Positions 27,583 through 36,556 of a stretch of 64,000 bases of DNA are shown here, one piece after another (within the stretch, counting starts at the first letter, position 1; each line of letters begins with the position of its first letter). Both the position numbers and the translations under genes were made by a program. Below the pieces are notes generated by a model that was given only the letters and a program-made list of their open reading frames with translations, was not told the DNA's origin and ran no database searches. This DNA comes from Segetibacter sp. (GTDB lineage: Bacteria; Bacteroidota; Bacteroidia; Chitinophagales; Chitinophagaceae). The DNA lies in assembly GCA_028288485.1 (NCBI GenBank), contig JAQBNO010000045.1, positions 1-64,000 of the forward strand, given 5' to 3'.

Positions 27583-29940
27583 ATGTTAAACGAACATCAC
27601 CTCTATTTTCTAGTTATGCTTTTACGATTGCTCCGTATCCACTTAGGTATTTTTCTTACGCTATTATCTTTCTGTTTAATAGTAGATGGACAAAAGATTA
27701 TGACAGGTGGCAAACCAGGCCGACTTGAAATAAGGCAGGCGGGGGAAAGTAGTGTTCGCATTACTCTGAAAGCCTTGAATTTTAAAGAGGATTTTCCATT
27801 TACTCCCGCAGTAGTTGAGCGCAATTATCCTGCACCTGTAATTAGCCTTACCAGGGTTGGGAAGGTGGTCAAAAGAAAAGCAGGTGCTTTAAATATAGAA
27901 GTTGGTGGCAGTCCGTTGACTATTGTTATCCGTAATCGAAGCGGCCGGCTCGTTCAGCAACTGGTTTTTGGAAATGAAGGCAATTTAACTTTCAGCGTGA
28001 ACGATGCGCCAGTCCTGGGACTCGGCGAAGGAGGACCAAAACCTGAAGCCGGGATGAATTGGCGCGCTCTGCCTGTTCAATTCGATAGGCGAGGTAGATA
28101 TGACAGCATGCAGCCGAGGTGGCAAGCCGACGCCTATGGTTCAAGGAATCCGGTACCCCTGCTTGTTGGAACAGATGGTTGGGCCATATTTGTAGCAACT
28201 CCATGGGTTGAGGTTGATCTAAGAAAAAAAGAAAAAGGAGTTTTTGTTCCCTGGATGCCTGCAAATAACTCTTTTACTCCTCAAAATCACGCAAACCAGC
28301 AGCTAAACTTAGGAAAAGGACTTCCACCAACAGACACTGCATTGAAAGGATTTTATGATCTTTTTGTTTTTGATGCTCATGAACCTGCTAAGTTCATGAA
28401 AGACTTTTCTGAAATAACGGGTCCTTCAGTTATGCCTCCCAAATGGGCTTTAGGTTATATGCAATCGCATCGTACACTTACCAATGAAAACCAAATGCTT
28501 GGAATTGTTGATACTTTTCGGGAGAAGAAGATTCCGGTGGATGCAGTAATATACCTGGGAACAGGATTTGTGAAAAAGGGCTGGAATAAAATGCAACCTT
28601 CGTTTGAATTTAATCCTGAAGTTTTCCAAAACGATCCCAAAGATTTTATTACCAAAATGCATGAACGCAATGTAAAAGTGATTTTACATATGGTGCCACG
28701 GGATCGCGATAAATTACCGGGCCTGGTCGGAAATATTCCTGCAAAACGAGGTGAAGTGGTAAACGCCTCCCACATACAGAGTTATTGGAAGCAACATCTT
28801 ACCTTAATGGATCTCGGCGTCGACGGGTTTTGGCCCGATGAGGGAGACTGGTTTAATCTTTTTGAACGCCTTAAAAGACATCAGCTGTATTACCAGGGCC
28901 ATATTTCTTACAATCCGAATTTAAGACCGTGGAGTTTACAAAGAAATGGATTTCCGGGAATAGCACGTTGGGGCGGCTGGGTGTGGTCAGGAGACACTGA
29001 GTCTTCCTGGAAAACGCTCGAAGCGCAAATTGCCGTAGGACTCAATTATTCAATAAGTATTGGTCCTTTTTGGGGAACTGATATTGGAGGTTTTTTTTCT
29101 ACTAAGGAACTGACAGGTGAGCTTTATGCCAGATGGATTCAATTTGCATCATTCTGTGGTTCATTCAGGTCACATGGAAGAACCTGGAGAACACGGCTGC
29201 CATGGGGATGGGGGATGGGTAATATGGAACCAATTGAAGACAAAACCCCTCCACTCCAAACTGAGTTAAATAATCCAGCAATAGAAGGTGTCGCAAAAAA
29301 ATATATTGAGCTGCACTACCAACTTTTACCCTACAACTACACCCTGGCATGGCAAGCACGTACAACAGGACTTCCACTAATGAGGGCGTTGTGGTTGCAT
29401 TACCCGGAGGACGAAAATGCGAGGGGATTAGCAACAGAGTATCTATGGGGAAGGGATATTTTAGTTGCACCCGTATTTGAGAAAGGAGCTACCAGCCGAT
29501 CTGTTTATTTACCTCCGGGTGAGTGGTATGATTGGTGGACAAAATCTAAGTTAGCAGGAGGTCAAACAATTAGCAAAGAAGTCACTCTTGCTACAATGCC
29601 TGTTTATGTTAGGGCTGGTGCTATCATACCAGTTGATCCGATAAGACAATACGTAACACAAGAGGTAACAGAGCCAACAACCTTAAAAATTTTCAGAGGT
29701 ACTAATGGTGAGTTTACGTTGTATGAAGATGATGGAATAAGCCTTGATTATCTTAAGGGAAAGGGAAGCTTAACCCAAATTATTTGGAATGACAAGACGA
29801 AGGAGTTATCGATAAAATCAGTTACCCCACAGGGACTAAAAATCATTGGTAATCCGCGCCCATTTAAAGTTGAACTTGTGCCGGAAGGAATTACCAAAGA
29901 TGTACATTATTCGGGACAGGAAACCTCCGTGTGGTTCTGA
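27583..29940 (+). CDS. Glycoside hydrolase family 31 (alpha-xylosidase/alpha-glucosidase type)
   Basis: The 785-residue protein has an N-terminal hydrophobic signal (LLRIHLGIFLTLLSFCLIVDGQ). AGAGG precedes the ATG at 27583; an alternative in-frame ATG at 27616 would place the signal peptide at the very start. The order is an N-terminal beta-sandwich, then a (beta/alpha)8 barrel with GVDGFWPDEGDWF, whose Asp (about 419) is the expected nucleophile. Next come IGPFWGTDIGGFF, with the likely acid/base region, and GSFRSHGRTWRTRLPW, and C-terminal beta domains (VAPVFEKGATSRSVYLPPGEWYDWW). The family cleaves alpha-linked glucose or xylose; alpha-xylosidase fits the neighbouring pentose-type genes but is not proven. 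It acts in the periplasm or outer membrane. Confidence 0.92.
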   Translation: MLNEHHLYFLVMLLRLLRIHLGIFLTLLSFCLIVDGQKIMTGGKPGRLEIRQAGESSVRITLKALNFKEDFPFTPAVVERNYPAPVISLTRVGKVVKRKAGALNIEVGGSPLTIVIRNRSGRLVQQLVFGNEGNLTFSVNDAPVLGLGEGGPKPEAGMNWRALPVQFDRRGRYDSMQPRWQADAYGSRNPVPLLVGTDGWAIFVATPWVEVDLRKKEKGVFVPWMPANNSFTPQNHANQQLNLGKGLPPTDTALKGFYDLFVFDAHEPAKFMKDFSEITGPSVMPPKWALGYMQSHRTLTNENQMLGIVDTFREKKIPVDAVIYLGTGFVKKGWNKMQPSFEFNPEVFQNDPKDFITKMHERNVKVILHMVPRDRDKLPGLVGNIPAKRGEVVNASHIQSYWKQHLTLMDLGVDGFWPDEGDWFNLFERLKRHQLYYQGHISYNPNLRPWSLQRNGFPGIARWGGWVWSGDTESSWKTLEAQIAVGLNYSISIGPFWGTDIGGFFSTKELTGELYARWIQFASFCGSFRSHGRTWRTRLPWGWGMGNMEPIEDKTPPLQTELNNPAIEGVAKKYIELHYQLLPYNYTLAWQARTTGLPLMRALWLHYPEDENARGLATEYLWGRDILVAPVFEKGATSRSVYLPPGEWYDWWTKSKLAGGQTISKEVTLATMPVYVRAGAIIPVDPIRQYVTQEVTEPTTLKIFRGTNGEFTLYEDDGISLDYLKGKGSLTQIIWNDKTKELSIKSVTPQGLKIIGNPRPFKVELVPEGITKDVHYSGQETSVWF

Positions 29941-30233
29941 GCAGGAATGTGTTCAGTTTTTTTCTAAGCGACTGTTAACTTACTTGTAAGCGCAGATCTA
30001 AATGCAAATAAAAAATATCGTTTCTATTAACATTTATATGCAATTACCCGAAGGAAAACGGTTTCAAAGGAAAGTTCAATTCCTATAGCAATAATCCGTT
30101 AAAATCGAAAGTGTGTAAACTTAGCCGAGAGGTGGAAGGTTTTTTTAATAGTCAGTAACCTTATTTTACTTCCCGTCGCATAAATAGGTGTAACGAATTT
30201 TTGGGAACCGAACTGCATTGCTACTATTTTCCA

Positions 30234-30346
30234 TGGTTGCCACGCTCGGTTCACAAGCAGCTTTTCATAGCAGCGCGGCAGTTATCCTTAGGCCTGTTCA
30301 TGGTTGCACTCTTATACGTTTGGTGCAATACGAAGCAATGCCTACT
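30234..30346 (+). repeat. Long-type dispersed repeat, degenerate
   Basis: GGTTGCCACGCTCGGTTCAC, AAGCAGCTTTTCATAGCAGC and then GTTGCACTCTTATAC align with the repeat at 49672-49775. The second hairpin arm is lost. It occupies the gap between GH31 and the XRE regulator; the rest of 29941-30418 shows no gene. Confidence 0.7.
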
Positions 30347-30418
30347 TGTCGCGTTTTGGGGCGAAACCTACCAGCGTAAAGTGAAATTAATTTTTCTAAA
30401 AAATTTTTTTAAAAAAAA

Positions 30419-30448
30419 ATTGATTGAATAGTAATTTGTGTACTTTTG
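30419..30448 (+). promoter_or_regulatory. Probable promoter of the XRE-cupin regulator
   Basis: ATTG (30419-30422), an 18-base spacer and TACTTTTG (30441-30448) fit the Bacteroidota promoter consensus. The start codon lies 56 bases downstream. Confidence 0.5.
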
Positions 30449-30504
30449 AATTCAACAAGGTTGAATGAAGTGAAACATAGGTGTAAAAAAGTAAACAGAG
30501 TTTA

Positions 30505-31074
30505 ATGTTAGAAGCGTTGCTGCTGGATGAAAAAATAAACAATCTCAACATTGGGGACCGTATTAGGATTTTACGTAGTAATCAAAAAAGGACACTCCAG
30601 GAAATTGCAGATGCGAGTGAACTTTCGAGGAGCATGATTTCTAAGATTGAGAATAATAAAACCGTTCCTTCAGTAGCAGCTTTAGTAAAAATTGCCCAGG
30701 CATTGGGAACTACTATATCTAGTCTGCTTGAGCATAACGGATTTTTAAATGCTATCATTACAACAAGGCATAAAGCAGAAGAGAACGTCACGGCCACAGA
30801 TAAAGGTTATTCCATTTACCCTTATGCGTCGGAATACCATGAAAAGAAAATGCAGCCGTTTTTGTTTGTTGCAAAAAAAGGTGAAGTAAAACCACACGAA
30901 GTGTCGCATGAAGGTGAAGAATTTATCTACATCATCCGCGGGCAAATGAAAATGCAGGTGGGAGAAGCTGAATATCTTTTAAAAACAGGAGACAGCCTCT
31001 ATTTTAACTCGTTACAAAAGCATGGGATAATGCCTGTTTCAGAAGAAGTTATGTACCTCGATATTTTTGTATAA
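30505..31074 (+). CDS. XRE-family transcriptional regulator with C-terminal cupin
   Basis: The 189-residue protein has an HTH_3 domain at about residues 17-72 (IGDRIRILRSNQKRTLQEIA, DASELSRSMISKIENNKTVP) and a cupin_2 domain at about 110-185 (EGEEFIYIIRGQMKMQVGEA, FNSLQKHGIMPV). This architecture (PuuR/SutR-like) binds DNA and senses a small ligand in the barrel. It is placed directly before SusC, where Bacteroidota loci usually have an ECF sigma/anti-sigma pair or a hybrid two-component sensor. It is therefore the best candidate regulator of the glycan locus; the ligand is unknown. Confidence 0.92.
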   Translation: MLEALLLDEKINNLNIGDRIRILRSNQKRTLQEIADASELSRSMISKIENNKTVPSVAALVKIAQALGTTISSLLEHNGFLNAIITTRHKAEENVTATDKGYSIYPYASEYHEKKMQPFLFVAKKGEVKPHEVSHEGEEFIYIIRGQMKMQVGEAEYLLKTGDSLYFNSLQKHGIMPVSEEVMYLDIFV

Positions 31075-31527
31075 TTGAGATAAATACCACTAAAAATTAA
31101 AGCAGTAGCTGTTAAAGGAACTGAAGGTTTAATAGTTGAATAATTGTGAAGAAGAGGTGTTTTAAACACAATCCTATTACACTTGTTGTGGCCCTTTATG
31201 CCCTTAATTTTGCAGGTTTTCCACGATAAATTGACGCTTTTTTTCTGATAATAAAAACGATTGAAATTCTAATGCCAATATTCCACCTCCATATTTATAG
31301 TCTTTAGGCTGAGTCTTTTCGGCAAAACAAATTGATCATCGCTGGTAGAAGAATTATTTCTTCGAAAGGATAATTTATTGTCGCCAATAGAGAGATAGGT
31401 GTATCAAATTCGAATAACGATTTAGATTCTAAAGTCTCTCCAGATAAGAGAACGAATAGATTATTAACTGTAAAGCAAATCAAGGCTTTGCAGGTGACTT
31501 TTTTGAAATATAAATAAAAATTGCCGT
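31075..31527. other. SusC leader region
   Basis: This 450-base AT-rich gap has no recognisable gene. It must contain the promoter of the susCD genes and any operator for the XRE-cupin protein, but I could not identify a convincing palindrome or -33/-7 pair. Confidence 0.4.
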
Positions 31528-34500
31528 ATGAACATGTTTACAAAACGATTGCCTGAAGCAGGTATGCTATCCTCGCTTCTGATTGTGCTGTTGTTGCTTT
31601 TTTGCAATTCAGCAATGGCTTTTGATCCCACAAAAGGTAGGGTTACCGATGCATCAGGAAAACCTCTTGAAGGCGTTACGGTAACTGTAAAGGGAAAAGG
31701 TTCTGCTACCACCACTTCCTCTGATGGAACTTTTACCATCGATGCCACTAAAGGCACAGTACTTACCATTTCTTATGTCGGTTTTGAGGACCAGCAGGTA
31801 TCGGTTTCGACTGGACGAGACCTCAGCATTGTAATGAAAGAAAAAGTCAATACAATGGACAATGTTATTGTGATTGGTTATGGTACTCAATCAAAGAAGG
31901 ACCTTACCGGCGCAATAGGTTCAATATCTGAAAAGGATATTGAAAAATCTTCCATTACTACACCTGACCAGGCATTAAGAGGTAAGGTTTCCGGTGTTCA
32001 GGTTCGTACAAACTCTCACGCTCCGGGTGGTGGTATTGCCGTTCAAATACGTGGTACTGCATCTATCTCTGCTGGTGGTTCTCCTCTATATGTAATAGAT
32101 GGTATGCCAATCTCTAATGACTTCGCAACAGGTAGAAGCTCTGACGCAGGTACCTTCGGATCTCCTCCCAACCCACTTAACTCAATCGACCCGTCCGACA
32201 TTGCTTCCATCCAGGTTTTAAAAGATGCATCTGCTACGGCTATCTACGGTTCTCGTGCTGCAAATGGTGTGGTGTTAATCACAACTAAACGTGGTAAAAC
32301 AAATGAGCATACCGTTAACCTTGATTACTCTTATGGAGTTGCTAAACTAGGTAATAAGCTTCCTTTTTTAAATGCAACCCAATGGGCAGAGCAGGCAAAT
32401 GCACGTGCCGTAGCTTTGGGACAGACCAAGGTTTATTCTGACGCTCAAGTTGCCTCATTTGGCACAGGAACCGACTGGCAGGATGAGGTTTATCGTACTG
32501 CGGGCAGAAAGAATTACAAATTGTCCTTTGCTGGTGGTGCCCAAGGTGTAAGGTACATGATCTCAGGAAACATGTCTGACCAGGATGGTATCGTTCGTGG
32601 GTCTAATTTTAAACGGTATGGAACTACTATTAACCTTGATGCTGACGTAAGCAAAAGATTAAAGATCGGCCAAAGCCTGATGTTCACCATCACCAATAAT
32701 AAAATAGTTCCTACTGATACAAAAGGTTACGAAGGCGTTTCTAACGTAATAGATGCAATTTTTGAAGCTCCTCCAACTGTACCTGCAAGAGATAGTTTAG
32801 GAGAGCCAACAAACATTGCCAGGTACCCGCTTGGCGGGGGTCGCGAAAATCCGCTTATCATGACCGATAAATACAATCAGTTGGCTAACACCAGTCGTAT
32901 TATTGGTAACGTTTTTGCAAATTACAGCGTTGCCAAAGGACTTGACCTTAACGTAAGATTCGGCTACGACATCAACGACTGGAGGTATCATGAGTATTTC
33001 CCTATTGGATCGGAAGCATCGGCAGGCTCAAATGGTCGTGCAAGACAATCAAGCATGAAGAATATAAACCTTGCTAATTCTAATACCTTAACGTATAATA
33101 CTACCCTAAACAATATTCATAAGCTAACTGTTTTAGGTGGTTTTACTTATCAAACAAACAAAATGGAATCAATGGATGCATCATCTTTTGGTTTCCCTAG
33201 TGATATCTTTCAATATTATAATCTTGGTCTTGGTAGTAGTGTTCAAACTCCGGGTAGTACTCAGCAAGAGTGGACACTTATTTCTTACTTAGGCAGGGTT
33301 AACTATTCACTGTATAATAAGTACCTACTTACTGCATCAGTTCGTGCGGATGGTGACTCGAAATTCGGAAAGAATAATAAATACGGTTTGTTCCCTTCAG
33401 TATCATTTGCATGGCAATTGGCTGAGGAGAATTTCATTAAAAACATGAATGTTTTCAGCCAGCTGAAGTTCCGTGCGAGCTATGGTAAAACAGGTAATGA
33501 ATCAATTGGTGTTTATCGTTCACTTTCATTGTTAGGTACTTCATTCGGTACAAGATCTTCTTATATTTTTGGTTCTACACGTTACCCCATCGCATTCCCT
33601 CAAAACCTTGCAAATCCTGATTTAAGTTGGGAGAAAACAGGTGAATATAATTTGGGTCTTGACATGGGATTCTTCACCAACCGCGTTAACCTGTCTTTGG
33701 ATTATTATTACAAGAAAACAACCGACCTTTTGTTAGATGTTCCGGTACCTTCTCAAACTGGTTTCGGAGGCGTACTCCAGAATACCGGAGCTATGCTGAA
33801 CAAAGGTGTTGAAATAGGTTTGAACACTGTTAACTTAACTGGTAAGTTCAACTGGAACACCAACTTCAACATATCATTTAACAAAAACACTATCCTTGAT
33901 TTAGGCGGTGCACCGTACCTGTACAGCGGTTGGGTAGGTGGAGGTAACGTTACTCCGCACGATAAAAATACAGCCCGTTTGCAACCAGGTCACTCTGTAG
34001 GTGAATTTTACGGTTCTATCTACGAAGGTATTTGGCAATCACAGGAAGAAATCGATAAAGTAGGTACAATGCCTGCAGCAAAACCCGGTGATATACGGTA
34101 CAAAGACGTAAATGGTGATGGTAAATACGACACAGAAAGTGATGACGTATTCTTAGGAAACCCAAACCCGAATTTCACTTTTGGATTTACCAATGATTTA
34201 AATTACAAAAACTGGAGCTTGCATGTATTCATGTATGGCGAATATGGCAACGAGGTTTTGAACCTGGCAGCTCAGCAGCTCGCTTTAGATGGTTTAGGAC
34301 CTTCCGCTAAACGTTTGGATATGTGGACACCTACAAACACTAAGGGTGCTTATCCTGGTGCCCGTGTTTCAAATCCACAAAGAGTAAGTTCCATATTAAT
34401 TGAAGACGGATCTTTCCTTCGTATTCAAAACGTGTCTATAGGATACAACTTACCAGTAAAAGGTTTGCTTTCCGGAAAACTTATCAGGAGTGCACGTATC

Positions 34501-34656
34501 GGAGCAGGTGTCGATAACCTGGCTGTATTTACTAAGTACTCTGGCTACGATCCTGAGGTTAATGCTTTCGGTTCAAGTAACACATCGAAAGGAATGGATC
34601 GTTTTGGTTATCCTCCTTCTCGTATAGTAAGCTTCAATATTTCTCTTGGTTTTTAA
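31528..34656 (+). CDS. SusC/RagA-family TonB-linked outer-membrane transporter
   Basis: The 1042-residue protein has a signal sequence and a CarboxypepD_reg-like domain (GRVTDASGKPLEGVTVTVKG to YVGFEDQQVSV). The TonB/plug region has MDNVIVIGYGTQSKKDLTGA, ALRGKVSGVQVRT and GGSPLYVIDGMPISNDF. The large barrel ends PPSRIVSFNISLGF with the terminal aromatic residue of outer-membrane proteins. It forms the import channel for an oligosaccharide, lidded by the SusD protein encoded next. Length is normal. The two are clearly co-transcribed, with only 22 bases to the chosen SusD start. Confidence 0.97.
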   Translation: MNMFTKRLPEAGMLSSLLIVLLLLFCNSAMAFDPTKGRVTDASGKPLEGVTVTVKGKGSATTTSSDGTFTIDATKGTVLTISYVGFEDQQVSVSTGRDLSIVMKEKVNTMDNVIVIGYGTQSKKDLTGAIGSISEKDIEKSSITTPDQALRGKVSGVQVRTNSHAPGGGIAVQIRGTASISAGGSPLYVIDGMPISNDFATGRSSDAGTFGSPPNPLNSIDPSDIASIQVLKDASATAIYGSRAANGVVLITTKRGKTNEHTVNLDYSYGVAKLGNKLPFLNATQWAEQANARAVALGQTKVYSDAQVASFGTGTDWQDEVYRTAGRKNYKLSFAGGAQGVRYMISGNMSDQDGIVRGSNFKRYGTTINLDADVSKRLKIGQSLMFTITNNKIVPTDTKGYEGVSNVIDAIFEAPPTVPARDSLGEPTNIARYPLGGGRENPLIMTDKYNQLANTSRIIGNVFANYSVAKGLDLNVRFGYDINDWRYHEYFPIGSEASAGSNGRARQSSMKNINLANSNTLTYNTTLNNIHKLTVLGGFTYQTNKMESMDASSFGFPSDIFQYYNLGLGSSVQTPGSTQQEWTLISYLGRVNYSLYNKYLLTASVRADGDSKFGKNNKYGLFPSVSFAWQLAEENFIKNMNVFSQLKFRASYGKTGNESIGVYRSLSLLGTSFGTRSSYIFGSTRYPIAFPQNLANPDLSWEKTGEYNLGLDMGFFTNRVNLSLDYYYKKTTDLLLDVPVPSQTGFGGVLQNTGAMLNKGVEIGLNTVNLTGKFNWNTNFNISFNKNTILDLGGAPYLYSGWVGGGNVTPHDKNTARLQPGHSVGEFYGSIYEGIWQSQEEIDKVGTMPAAKPGDIRYKDVNGDGKYDTESDDVFLGNPNPNFTFGFTNDLNYKNWSLHVFMYGEYGNEVLNLAAQQLALDGLGPSAKRLDMWTPTNTKGAYPGARVSNPQRVSSILIEDGSFLRIQNVSIGYNLPVKGLLSGKLIRSARIGAGVDNLAVFTKYSGYDPEVNAFGSSNTSKGMDRFGYPPSRIVSFNISLGF

Positions 34657-34678
34657 AAAATTATTTAAACGATTGTCG

Positions 34679-36247
34679 ATGAAAAAGAATTGTTATAAAA
34701 TATCTAATAAAGCTCCTTTTCTTATACTTGGTTTAGCGATATTCAGCTTATTAGGTTGTTCAAAGAAACTGGAAGAAAAGGTTTACAGCCAGGTGCCGGT
34801 TGATCAGTTCTATAAAACAGAGGACCAGGCACAATTGGCACTAAACGGTGTTTACAGCCGCGCCCTTTGGAATGACCCATACAGAGACGCCCAGGTTATT
34901 ACCTTAGGCGATGTTACTGCAGGTTTACTTATAGGTGGAGGTTCAGCGAATGGGTCTGGTGACAGATCTGGTATCAGCAACGAATGGAATACCTACTCAT
35001 GGACACCTGATGCAATAGAACTAACCAGCGTCTGGAACTTCACCTTTGAGACAATTAACATGGCCAATACCCTGACTGATAAGTTGGAAACTTCTGCTAT
35101 TCCTGCCAGCTCAAAAGCTAAAATATCAGGACAGGCTAAGTTTTTAAGAGCTTTCCACTATTTTAATCTTGTTCGTATGTTTGGCGGAGTTCCTCTTCAC
35201 GTACACGGAACTTCTGATCTTAGTGAAGCTTATAAAGCACGAAATACTCCTGAAGAAGTATATGCCCAGATAATAATTGACCTTCAACAGGCTCAAACAG
35301 AAATGGCCCCTTTTAATGCCAGTGACCAGGCCAATGGAAGAGCTACCTCTGCTGCTGCAACTGCCTTACTTGCCAAAGTTTACCTTCAGCAGCGTAACTG
35401 GCAAAAAGCTGCGGAAGAGGCCAAAAAAGTAATAGACCTGAATTACTTTACCCTAATGGCCGATTATGAAAACATCAATAACCCCGATTTTCAAAACGGA
35501 AGAGAAAACTTGTTTTCTATTCAGCATGGTGGAAATGCCAACAGTAGTTCTCAGCAGTATCAGACAAGGATGATCTATTTGTATGGACCTCCCGCACAAA
35601 CATTGCCCGGCGGACAAAATATCCAATTCCATACGCTTAAAGACCTTGTAATTTTCCAGGCAAGAAAAGAATTCTTCAATTCTACACCTAATACATATAG
35701 AAAATGGTGGACAATGAGGGATAGAATGCCGTACTATTATAAGGGAGGCGTAAGTGCTGCTAACTTGGTAATGGATACTGTAAAGATGTATGCGCCGTTT
35801 GTAACTAAATTTCATCGTATTAACCTGTCAACAGGTGCATTAAGAGAAGGTGTTAACTTCCCGCTTATTCGTTATTCTGATGTCTTGTTAGCATACGCAG
35901 AAGCGTTAAACGAAGCGAACGGCCCTTCACAGGCAGCGTACAATGCTATTAACACGGTTCGAAGAAGAGCCAGGGCAGTAGGCACTCCAATGGCACAGCC
36001 TGAAACTGTTTATCCTGATCTAAGTAACCTGAGCAAAGATCAATTCAGAGATGCGATTTTAACTGAATATGCAAATGAGTTTGTTGGAGAAGGCCATTTT
36101 AGATACGATTTGCTTAGACACGATCGTTTGATTACTACTGTAAAGGCATTGGGGATAACCGCTGCTGCCGACAAGCATAAATTGTTTCCTATACCTGGCA
36201 TCCAGATGAGCCGTAACAAAAGCCTGGTGCAAAATCCAGGTTATTAA
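34679..36247 (+). CDS. SusD/RagB-family glycan-binding lipoprotein
   Basis: I start at the ATG at 34679 (MKKNCYKIS), which opens a lipoprotein signal with the lipobox FSLLGCSKK; the frame extends into the end of SusC at 34646. The 522-residue protein has the SusD signatures: VDQFYKTEDQAQLALNGVYS near the N-terminus, TPR-like helices (KFLRAFHYFNLVRMFGGVPL, RATSAAATALLAKVYLQQRN) and the C-terminal PLIRYSDVLLAYAEALNEAN, NTVRRRA and GEGHFRYDLLRHDRL. It captures the glycan at the cell surface for the SusC partner. Confidence 0.97.
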   Translation: MKKNCYKISNKAPFLILGLAIFSLLGCSKKLEEKVYSQVPVDQFYKTEDQAQLALNGVYSRALWNDPYRDAQVITLGDVTAGLLIGGGSANGSGDRSGISNEWNTYSWTPDAIELTSVWNFTFETINMANTLTDKLETSAIPASSKAKISGQAKFLRAFHYFNLVRMFGGVPLHVHGTSDLSEAYKARNTPEEVYAQIIIDLQQAQTEMAPFNASDQANGRATSAAATALLAKVYLQQRNWQKAAEEAKKVIDLNYFTLMADYENINNPDFQNGRENLFSIQHGGNANSSSQQYQTRMIYLYGPPAQTLPGGQNIQFHTLKDLVIFQARKEFFNSTPNTYRKWWTMRDRMPYYYKGGVSAANLVMDTVKMYAPFVTKFHRINLSTGALREGVNFPLIRYSDVLLAYAEALNEANGPSQAAYNAINTVRRRARAVGTPMAQPETVYPDLSNLSKDQFRDAILTEYANEFVGEGHFRYDLLRHDRLITTVKALGITAAADKHKLFPIPGIQMSRNKSLVQNPGY

Positions 36248-36556
36248 TACTTTCATTTGAGGGCTAAATCAGTTTGCAATTAAAGCTGGAAAAGCTCAGA
36301 GTTTATAACCGAATAATACAAGTTCGTTTGCAAAGGGTAATAGTATTTGCGGTCTCGCAACAGCTGCAATTACTGTTACCCCCGCAAAATTAATTTGCAC
36401 TGCATCTGATATTACCTTTATTACCACCTAAGCGGTCTACAACTACAACGGTGTTATGTGTTAATCATAAAACGTTTCGGTTAATCTTTTATCAGTAATT
36501 CAACCCTTACAGCCTCAACACTAAATCAGCCATTAAACAGAGTAGAAAATGTAGTT
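36248..36556. other. 309-base gap between SusD and the first GH39 gene
   Basis: No gene, hairpin terminator or repeat core was recognised. It could hold a separate promoter for the hydrolase genes. Confidence 0.35.
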
